Shown one piece after another: positions 57,892-64,000 of a stretch of DNA of 64,000 nt. Where the stretch lies: positions 20,925,582-20,989,581 of the forward strand of contig NC_088655.1 of assembly GCF_964019385.1 (NCBI RefSeq). The letters run 5' to 3'. The stretch comes from Sycon ciliatum (Eukaryota > Porifera > Calcarea > Leucosolenida > Sycettidae). The position numbers and the translations under genes are program-made. The notes beneath the pieces were generated by a model that saw nothing but the letters and a program-made list of their open reading frames with translations, was not told the DNA's origin and made no database searches. The stretch's first letter is position 1, and each line of letters starts with the position of its first letter.

Positions 57892-58266
57892 CTAGCCAGG
57901 AAGAGTGTTGACGAAAATCTGCATCCCACCACGGAGACGAAGTACCAAGTGAATAGTGGACTCCTGCTGAACGTTGCAGTCACTCAGGGTTCGGCCGTCT
58001 GCCAACTGCGTGCCGGCGAAAATCAAACGCTGCTGGTCTTGGGGAATACCCTCCTTGTCTTGGTCAGCAGCCTGCATGTCGTCGTCCTCATCAGCTTCGC
58101 CATCACCACCGGTAGTATACATGTAGGTAGCGGGTCGCTTGGAATCGCCATCGGAGTCTCCAGTGAGTGCCATGCGGAGGGAAGGGTGATCCACGCTAGC
58201 ACCCTGACTGTGCTGCAAGCTAATAAGCAGGGCCAGGCCCAGGAAGGCAAGAAACATGATTCTCAT
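57892..58266 (-). CDS. Secreted-protein / circularly permuted ubiquitin fusion in the LTR element
   Basis: Start chosen at the ATG at 58264-58266, which opens a signal peptide ([20 protein letters not shown], cleavage expected after QG). An acidic stretch follows ([17 protein letters not shown]). At AADQ the frame enters ubiquitin at residue 32 ([16 protein letters not shown]), runs to the C-terminal LRLRGG, then restarts [10 protein letters not shown] and stops at TAG in place of Lys11. Relative to the near-invariant ubiquitin sequence, K48 is T, K63 is Q, K6 is N, Y59 is C, E51 is A, P38 is Q and T9 is P. It lies in the sense of the LTR element. A secreted ubiquitin is unexpected. The gene may be a captured host precursor gene into which a ubiquitin unit was inserted. 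Confidence 0.75.
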   Translation of the reverse strand: MRIMFLAFLGLALLISLQHSQGASVDHPSLRMALTGDSDGDSKRPATYMYTTGGDGEADEDDDMQAADQDKEGIPQDQQRLIFAGTQLADGRTLSDCNVQQESTIHLVLRLRGGMQIFVNTLPG

Positions 58267-58359
58267 CTTGATTCGTCGCACGAAGCTGCGGGTTGAGCCA
58301 TGGGGGTCTGGGGTCGAATCACGTTGTTTTATTTTACAAAAACACACCGCTGCCACCAA

Positions 58360-58699
58360 TGTAATGGGTAGCCGAGTGGTAGGCGCGGTGAGATCAACAA
58401 GAATTACTTTTATTCTACTTTCAGGTACACACCTGAGATATAATGATTAGTGAAAGAAGAAGCGGCAAAATAAATAAGATTCAAGATCTCTCCGGTGCTC
58501 ACCTAGAGGTTGACTACTTCTTCGAGTTATCTTTCGTTGCTATCTAATCTAATCTTCTCTTCATCAAAACAGAAATGCTCAGCCGCTTTTATGCAGCAGA
58601 CGCCGTACGCTTACATACGGAGATACACTAAATATACATCAGGCAAAGCTCCGTATTAGTTCCGTACTGCTTCCGTATTGGTCAGGCAGGGATACTACA
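58360..58699 (-). repeat. 5' LTR (intact) of the ubiquitin-bearing element
   Basis: 340 bp, on the - strand starting TGTAGTATCCCTGCC and ending CCCATTACA. It contains an AATAAA on the - strand at 58409-58414. The + strand start (TAGCCGAGTGGTAGGCGCGG) resembles a tRNA A box by chance. Confidence 0.88.
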
Positions 58700-58732
58700 T
58701 TTTCAACCACCTAACAATTATGTTAACAATAA

Positions 58733-58779
58733 ATGAGGAGGCCGAGGGTTTATGACCAATAAACCCTCGGCCTCCTCAT
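58733..58779. repeat. Perfect hairpin, 20-bp arms
   Basis: ATGAGGAGGCCGAGGGTTTA and its exact complement are separated by 7 bases (TGACCAA). Confidence 0.9.
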
Positions 58780-58969
58780 ATATTTGTATTTAGAATCAAC
58801 CAGTAAAAACTCTTCTCAATCTCCAACAACAAAATTAGTGGACAGCTGTTATTTGTGTTTCCATGACAACTCGTGTACTGGACGAGTATTTGTTGTCATT
58901 GGTTCAATTTCTTTTACTCTTCATAGGCTATCAGATAATTTTCCTTATTCGGTCTATTTGAAACCAGTA

Positions 58970-59644
58970 GAGAGGTTTTGCATTCCGAATTTCGGAATGA
59001 TTTTCGACCGTGCTTTTCCGAAAAAAGCGCGTTCCGAAAAACGTTATTTTCAGTGTTTTGCATTCCGAAAATCTGATTCGACTTCGTTTCCAAGGGTTGC
59101 CATGCAAAACAAAATGGAGAGCGTCGAAGGGGTTGAGCAGGATCAAATCAGGGAGTCGTAAAATACCGGTATTTTACGACTCCCTGGATCAAATCCATGT
59201 GCGCAGGTCAAACTGAATTATTTGGGTGCGGTTCGAAGACGAGGACGGACTGGTGGTGGACCAAGTGGTCCAACAGCTGAAGACGAGGTTGGCGAACTAC
59301 TGTCTTGTACTGTAAGTAGGCTTCATGGCAAAGGAAGATAGAGTGTGAGAAGATTAGTCAACATGGCGAGATCAGCGAGAGCAGCAAAACCAGCAAAAAT
59401 CATAACTACATACGTGGAATATTTTCAAATAATTGAGATCGAGAGCAGCAGAAAGCAAAAATACAAAAATGAAAAATACACTTTTTTGTATTCAAATATG
59501 CGCTCCCAAACATGAAAGAGCCGAAAATCCATTTTCGGAAAACCATGCACTTTCGCCACCACACTTCCGAAAGTTCGACTACTTTTTCGACTGCTGCCGC
59601 CACATTCCGAAAATAATTCCGAAATTCGGAATGCAAAACCTCTC
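58970..59644. mobile_element. Tc1/mariner-type MITE
   Basis: Inverted ends GAGAGGTTTTGCATTCCGAA (about 36 bp, continuing TTTCGGAAT) are bordered by TA at 58968-58969 and 59645-59646. Further inside, TTCCGAAAA motifs recur on both strands. It contains the 38-bp palindrome at 59149. ORFs across it are not recognised. Confidence 0.75.
59149..59186. mobile_element. 38-bp perfect palindrome with 8-bp target duplication
   Basis: CAGGGAGTCGTAAAATACC is followed directly by its exact complement. GATCAAAT stands on both sides (59141-59148 and 59187-59194). The outer CAGGGAGTCGTA equals the end of the hAT-like element at 25969. Confidence 0.8.
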
Positions 59645-59993
59645 TAGTATCTATATGAGAATGTGTTCTGTCTCCATGGTCACCGGTGTTCTTTTCATAA
59701 ATGTAGCCACTTTTCCTTGTTAGACATTATGTGGAAGGCCCATTCTTGCATATTCCAACAGCAACCGAGGGAGCTAGCTCTCTTGGGTATGCGGACTGGG
59801 TCCGATCCTAAAAAGCTGTTTTTATAAACTGTTTTTATTGGATAGGATATGATTATAAGAAAGGGTTTGCTCCCCACACCGGAGCTCGCGGTATTCCGCC
59901 GACTTTACTTGACACTTGACTGACTCACGACTGCCATCCAGAGCACACGAGAAGTCCATCGAACCTTTGACTCGGCAAACCTGCAAGAAAGCA

Positions 59994-60057
59994 CCACTCC
60001 CTGCTCAATACACAGTGTTTCGGGGAATTCACCCCTCATCAGTTGAGCTTGAGTAGG
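59994..60057 (-). ncRNA. Type I hammerhead ribozyme, copy 1
   Basis: On the - strand: stem I strand GCTCAA, core CTGATGA, stem II GGGG-(TGAATT)-CCCC, core GAAA, short stem III ACA-(CTG)-TGT, cleavage nucleotide A, stem I strand TTGAGC. An outer helix (CC-T-ACTC with GAGTGG) is separated from stem I by an AA/AGG internal loop. All core bases are present, so this copy should be competent. Confidence 0.85.
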
Positions 60058-60472
60058 CTGAGGAAGATTGTGCCTGAAGAGCACCACTTATATAGTGCTC
60101 TCCAGGCACAAACATCACCAGGGATACAAACTTACAGAGACGCTCCGTTTCCAGCGCGACAAACACCTGGTGAACACCAGATAGCAGCGTGAGTCAGTGT
60201 CGCTCCTGGACGGTGAGACAGACGTCGAGGACCCTCGGTCATTCGCAACGCTGTCACCTCCCAAACCAACTAGTCGCAAGCCCGCGCATGGCACAACAGT
60301 ACGAAGTAGTGGTTGCGATTTCGGCGATGATTTGTAAGAAAGGGTTTGCTCCCCACACCGGAGCTCGGGCTATTCCGCCGACTTTACTTGACACTTGACT
60401 GACTCACGACTGCCATCCAGAGCACACGAGAAGTCCAGCGAACCTTCGACTCGGCAAACCTGCAAGAAAGCA

Positions 60473-60536
60473 CCACTCCCTGCTCAATACACAGTGTTTC
60501 GGGGAATTCACCCCTTATCAGTTGAGCTTGAGTAGG
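60473..60536 (-). ncRNA. Hammerhead ribozyme, copy 2, core mutated
   Basis: Same secondary structure as copy 1, but the core reads CTGATAA: the + strand C is T at 60516, changing G8 to A. G8 acts in catalysis in known hammerheads, so this copy is predicted inactive. Confidence 0.8.
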
Positions 60537-60795
60537 CTGAGGAAGATTGTGCCTGAAGAGCACCACTTATATAGTGCTCTCCAGGCACAAACATCACCAG
60601 GGATACAAACTTACAGAGACGCTCCGTTTCCAGCGCGACAAACACCTCGTGAACACCAGATAGCAGCGTGAGTCAGTGTCGCTCCTGGACGGTGAGAAAC
60701 ACGTCGGCGGAATAGCGCGAGCTCCGGTGTGGGGAGCAAACCCTTTCTTACAAATCAGAGGAGCGTCTCTGTAAGTTTGTATCCCTGGTGATGTT

Positions 60796-60835
60796 TGTGC
60801 CTGGAGAGCACTATATAAGTGGTGTTCTTCAGGCA
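60796..60835 (+). promoter_or_regulatory. TATA box in a hairpin upstream of ribozyme copy 3
   Basis: GTGCCTGGAGAGCAC, then TATATAAGTG, then GTGTTCTTCAGGCAC: two arms of 15 bases with two mismatches enclosing a TATA box. The ribozyme starts about 15 bp downstream. The same arrangement occurs in all units, on the - strand at about 60070-60110 and 60549-60590. Confidence 0.55.
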
Positions 60836-60848
60836 CAATCTTCCTCAG

Positions 60849-60912
60849 CCTACTCAAGCTCAACTGATGAGGGGTGAATTCCCCGAAACACTGTGTATTG
60901 AGCAGGGAGTGG
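60849..60912 (+). ncRNA. Type I hammerhead ribozyme, copy 3
   Basis: Identical in core and stems to copy 1. Predicted cleavage lies between A60897 and T60898, just before the second strand of stem I (TTGAGC). Confidence 0.87.
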
Positions 60913-61274
60913 TGCTTTCTTGCAGGTTTGCCGAGTCGAAGGTTCGATGGACTTCTCGTGTGCTCTGGATGGCAGTCGTGAGTCAGTCAAGTGTCAAGTA
61001 AAGTCGGCGGAATAGCGGGAGCTCCGGTGTGGGGAGCAAACCCTTTCTTACAAATCATCGCCGAAGTCGCAACCACTACTTCGTACTGTTGTGCCATGCG
61101 CGGGCTTGCGACTAGTTGGTTTGGGAGGTGACAGGGTTGCGAATGACCAAGGGTCCTCGACGTCTGTCTCACCGTCCAGGAGCGACACTGACTCACGCTG
61201 CTATCTGGTGTTCACCAGGTGTTTGTCGCGCTGGAAACGGAGCGTCTCTGTAAGTTTGTATCCCTGGTGATGTT

Positions 61275-61314
61275 TGTGCCTGGAGAGCACTATATAAGTG
61301 GTGCTCTTCAGGCA
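61275..61314 (+). promoter_or_regulatory. TATA box in a hairpin upstream of ribozyme copy 4
   Basis: GTGCCTGGAGAGCAC, TATATAAGTG, GTGCTCTTCAGGCAC; the arms pair at 14 of 15 positions. Confidence 0.55.
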
Positions 61315-61327
61315 CAATCTTCCTCAG

Positions 61328-61391
61328 CCTACTCAAGCTCAACTGATGAGGGGTGAATTCCCCGAAACACTGTGTATTGAGCAGGGAGTGG
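61328..61391 (+). ncRNA. Type I hammerhead ribozyme, copy 4
   Basis: Exactly 479 bp downstream of copy 3, with all core bases kept. Predicted cleavage lies between A61376 and T61377. RNA running from copy 3 to copy 4 would be released as a 479-nt monomer with ends suitable for circularisation. Confidence 0.87.
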
Positions 61392-61635
61392 TGCTTTCTT
61401 GCAGGTTTGCCGAGTCGAAGGTTCGCTGGACTTCTCGTGTGCTCTGGATGGCAGTCGTGAGTCAGTCAAGTGTCAAGTAAGTCGGCGGAATAGCGCGAGC
61501 TCCGGTGTGGGGAGCAAACCTTTTCTTACAAATCATCGCCGAAGTCGCAACCACTACTTCGATATGATTATGTTGAATAAACGAGGTTTGTGTCAATTGG
61601 AGATTGACTTGGAGTTTTTACGAGTTGATTCTAAG

Positions 61636-62082
61636 GGCCTGGTCAGACTGCCGCAAATTTTGTTTGCCTGACGAAAAAATAACAGCGTCCAGAATTAGAA
61701 TCGCGATCACACTACACATGTGGGGAGAATGAAAATTCAAACTTCATTTCGAGCGTCAAGTGGTCATCTCCACGAATGACGTCAAATTCCTTCACCCTGT
61801 GGATCGCCAACACCTTCAGTGCAATCCTTGCAACCATCCTTATGGGTTTCGGTGTTGTCCGTGGCCAATTAGCTCCTCGATATCGAGATGAAAAAATCAG
61901 TGATTATCAGCGTCAATGGCGTATCAGCGTCAAATCCTGTTTGGAGCGGAAAAGCGTGGTCCGTTCTTACTTTTTTTGGAGCGTCAACTCTCGCTTTTGC
62001 CGCTCTGGCGGCAAGTTACTATGGAGATTCGGATTATAATCCTAGGATTATTTTGATTTTGCCGCAGTCTGACCAGGCCCTT
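61636..62082. mobile_element. MITE with GGGCCTGGTCAGACTGC ends
   Basis: Inverted ends AGGGCCTGGTCAGACTGC at 61636 and 62082 (inverted), bordered by TA on both sides, are followed by GCAAAAT-like sequence. A frame at 61776-62039 starts MTSNSFTLWIANTFSAILAT and has a hydrophobic segment. A second hydrophobic segment in another frame (TLAFAALAASYYG) suggests a broken small membrane protein, which is not recognised. Confidence 0.6.
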
Positions 62083-62083
62083 A

Positions 62084-63003
62084 GCCGGCATAATCCGCCG
62101 GTGCCTACAGTGAGAGCATGAGGGGTGAGACGAGTAGTTTTAAAAGTACACGTACGGGCGTAGGTCTACGACAGTACTTGCGCGTGTACTTCGTTAGTTG
62201 TACTTGGACAGTTGTACAAAGTAGTAGGATTTTTTCGCTGTCGGCAAGCGATGACACATACTCAACCTTGGTAGACTGTCTACAAGGCCTCTCTAGTTCT
62301 GTGACTGTCTCACGACATTAGCTTCCAAAGCTTACGAGACCAAGAACACAGGCCTAGTGCCGTAGTGGTGAATCTCACACCTCACATTGTGAGAATCAAC
62401 ACTGTTTGGCCGGTCGCAGTTTGAATGGCTACATGTACATCTACGTGTACGTTGTCGATTATCACATACACTCGCTCAGTGGCGCGAGTCGTGGGTACTC
62501 GAGCAGTGGAGGGCAGACAGGTACAGGGAGGAGGTAGGGAGCCTCGCGCCTTTTCGGGACTGTCACTTGGTTGTTTGGGACGCGTGATCTGGTTGTCTAG
62601 CTCTGCAGACAAGACTGTCTTAGTGTCAGTTGGTTTGAGACACCAGCGCGCAAAATCGATCCGTGGACTGATGCCAGTGGTGGACTGGTAGGTCCCTGTC
62701 GACATGTCCTTGCCTTACTGCAAGTATCTCCACGATCATGGCAAGTAGTCGCCTGGTAGATCTACATTCACACAGAAGCTCCGGGACCGGTACTACATGT
62801 ATACATGTAGAGTCTACCACAGTCTACAGTCTACATGTAGATCTAGTACTACACAATGTCATGTCGTCGCTCTGTTTGCAAAGCTCCACCCAACCTCCCA
62901 ATGCCCCTCCACACCACCTACACGATGTGCGTAATGACTTGAGAGGCACCTCATACTCGGTCATAGAAAAGGTAGAGAGAAGAGTTCACCGAAAATTTCC
63001 CCT
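62084..63003. other. No gene seen
   Basis: It begins with a GGCATAATCCGCCGGTGCCTA MITE end (62089). TACATGTA-type short palindromes lie near 62430 and 62795-62845. No coding sequence can be supported. Confidence 0.4.
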
Positions 63004-63078
63004 AGTGAATGACTGTACTTTTTTTTATTTTATTTTTTTAGTGCACAGTAAAAAAATAAAAAAGTACAGTCATTCACC
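63004..63078. repeat. A/T-rich hairpin
   Basis: GTGAATGACTGTACTTTTTT and its complement (AAAAAAGTACAGTCATTCAC) enclose TAGTGCACAGTA. Arms are about 30 bp with small A/T length differences. Confidence 0.85.
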
Positions 63079-63193
63079 AGAAAGGCTTTTTCTCTCTTTT
63101 GTCTTCATTGTTGTAATCATGTCGCTTTGATACCGACGACCCTTTGTAGGGTTGCTGGAAAGCAGGCGAAGGCAGCAAGGCATGCAAAGCTGA

Positions 63194-63721
63194 GGCTGCG
63201 TTTATACGACAACTATTGAAAACGATTTGCGTTTACACGACAACGAAGTAGGACCTAAACGGAACGAAATCGTTGCGTTTACTACTATCGTTTACACGAC
63301 AACGCCCGAAAACGATACCTAAACGGAACGAAATGGAAACGCACTTCACTTCAAAGTGTTTTGAAACGTTTTCAAAACGTTTTCGTTCTCGTGTAAACGG
63401 TGAAAACAGTGAACACGATTGGAAGCGGAGCGCGGTCATGGAAACCATTCCGCGCGGGACTATTTCGCGGGAAATGCCTGACCTTTGCGACCACCAGCAC
63501 ATAGAATCTACCGTACCAACTCCAACTACAACGTGTTACTTCCCGCCCTTGCGCCAAGCCAGCACGTGCTAACTCCAGCCTGATAGCCCGTTTTCCGTTT
63601 TCGTATAAACGGTTCAAAACGATTTGCCGTAGGTCTACTCGTGTAAACGGTTTGAAAACGATTCGAGGCTAGCCCGTTTTCGTTCCGTTTCGTTTCGTTT
63701 CGTCTCCGTGTAAACGCAGCC
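63194..63721. mobile_element. MITE with GGCTGCGTTTA ends
   Basis: GGCTGCGTTTATACG at the left and, inverted, GGCTGCGTTTACACG at the right are bordered by TGA (63191-63193 and 63722-63724). The interior repeats GTTTACACGACAACG and AAAACG(A/T)TT motifs on both strands. Superfamily uncertain (3-bp target). Confidence 0.7.
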
Positions 63722-63724
63722 TGA

Positions 63725-64000
63725 GGTAGCGACGGCAGTTCGGCAGTCTGTCCGGGTGACGGTAAGTTCGTTCGGTGAATCAAGCACCCCGTTGGAGTAT
63801 TGTGCTCTAGCATAGTTTGGCTTGGAACAGCGGTAAGCAGGAGCCGTTCTTCCTTCCCCGTTTCTCTACCTTCGGCTGTGGGTCGATGTGAAGCGATAGC
63901 ACACTCCTAATGGCTTCATTGAAAGATTATTTGGCGACACAACGATTGCCTTTCAAATCTACGTTCCGGTTGGCTTCGCCACATGGGGATAGTGATTGAA
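63725..64000. other. No firm gene at the window end
   Basis: From ATG 63910 a frame reads MASLKDYLATQRLPFKSTFR and then closes at 63999. It could be the start of an exon cut by the window edge or chance. Confidence 0.2.

Larger units (their letters stand above)
53501..58699 (-). mobile_element. Non-autonomous LTR retrotransposon carrying a ubiquitin-containing ORF
   Basis: Two 340-bp LTRs (58360-58699 intact; 53501-53611 plus 56998-57226 split) have TGTA...TACA ends and differ at about two bases. TTTT flanks both sides (possible 4-bp target copy). Orientation is - strand: a polypurine tract AGGAAGGGAGGG at 57227-57238 abuts one LTR, and TGGTGGCAGCGG at 58347-58358 abuts the other as a plausible primer-binding site. 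AATAAA on the - strand (58409-58414) lies near the LTR 3' end. The 1133-bp interior has no gag, RT or integrase, so it must depend on another element. Confidence 0.82.
59857..61560. mobile_element. Palindromic tandem element with four hammerhead ribozymes (retrozyme/Penelope-like)
   Basis: GATATGATTAT is duplicated at 59846-59856 and 61561-61571, so the whole 1704 bp entered as one insertion. Two 479-bp tandem units on the - strand are followed by two on the + strand, mirrored around position 60692/60693 (the middle unit junction is shortened). Each unit has a TATA box in a hairpin, the hammerhead, then GGTTTGCCGAGTCGAAGG... and GGTGTGGGGAGCAAACC. No reverse transcriptase or endonuclease is encoded, so mobilisation would need an autonomous partner, for example a Penelope-like element. 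Confidence 0.8.

Noticed and set aside
58360-58390. TAGCCGAGTGGTAGGCGCGG looks like the start of a Leu/Ser tRNA
   Set aside because: No anticodon arm or B box follows, and it is the border of the LTR.
59905-61480. Four nearly identical 60-codon ORFs starting MVLFRHNLPQPTQAQ
   Set aside because: They run through the hammerhead sequence in all four units. They are by-products of the repeat, and the ribozyme fold explains the conservation better.
1-64000. CRISPR array
   Set aside because: All tandem repeats found are microsatellites, minisatellites or transposon arms. No regularly spaced unique spacers occur.

Overview
The window looks like intergenic and intronic nuclear DNA from a metazoan, most probably a marine or freshwater invertebrate. 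Sponge- or cnidarian-like content is a guess. The evidence is GT-AG introns around phase-0 exons, and dense, mixed transposable elements: DIRS, Ty3/Gypsy-like, CR1/Jockey-like, hAT, Tc1/mariner-pogo, piggyBac-like and Harbinger-like elements, tRNA-derived SINEs and hammerhead ribozymes. There are no bacterial operons, rRNA genes or convincing functional tRNA genes. The species cannot be fixed from the sequence alone.

Layout. 0-1.6 kb: a decayed DIRS retrotransposon (gag, RNase H). 1.8-34.2 kb: a segmentally duplicated array on the + strand in which isolated exons of 32-34 codons, each encoding one ankyrin repeat, recur between AG acceptors and GTAAAG donors. It ends in a terminal ankyrin exon with a stop at 34.19 kb. 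The array also holds a 78-codon exon candidate with a hydrophobic helix and a recurrent 59-residue open block. Many DNA transposons split it, and several can be proven by an uninterrupted (empty-site) paralogue elsewhere in the array. 34.2-39.4 kb: tRNA-derived SINEs, MITEs, hairpins and a tandem repeat. 39.4-42 kb: a Crypton-like recombinase fragment and a CR1/Jockey-like reverse transcriptase broken by one stop. 42-45.9 kb: microsatellites and a foldback element with a 15-bp minisatellite. 45.98-51.62 kb: a nearly intact Ty3/Gypsy-like LTR retrotransposon on the - strand with almost identical LTRs. 53.5-58.7 kb: a small, non-autonomous LTR element on the - strand. Its left LTR is split by a CR1-like element, and its 1.13-kb interior has no gag-pol. 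Instead it carries a secreted-protein reading frame into which one ubiquitin unit, circularly permuted, is spliced. 58.97-64 kb: MITEs and a 1.7-kb palindromic element.

Most notable systems. (1) 59857-61560: one insertion with an 11-bp target duplication, made of two 479-bp tandem units on the - strand facing two on the + strand. Each unit has a TATA box in a hairpin followed by a type I hammerhead self-cleaving ribozyme (three cores intact, one with a G8 substitution). This resembles Penelope-like terminal repeats or metazoan retrozymes. (2) The ubiquitin-bearing LTR element. (3) 38-bp perfect or near-perfect palindromes flanked by 8-bp duplications, which look like hAT ends with no interior. 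(4) The one-repeat-per-exon ankyrin array, including a decayed exon whose one-base deletion was copied by later duplication.

Everything here is read by eye. Homology calls rest on recognised motifs, and no database search was run.
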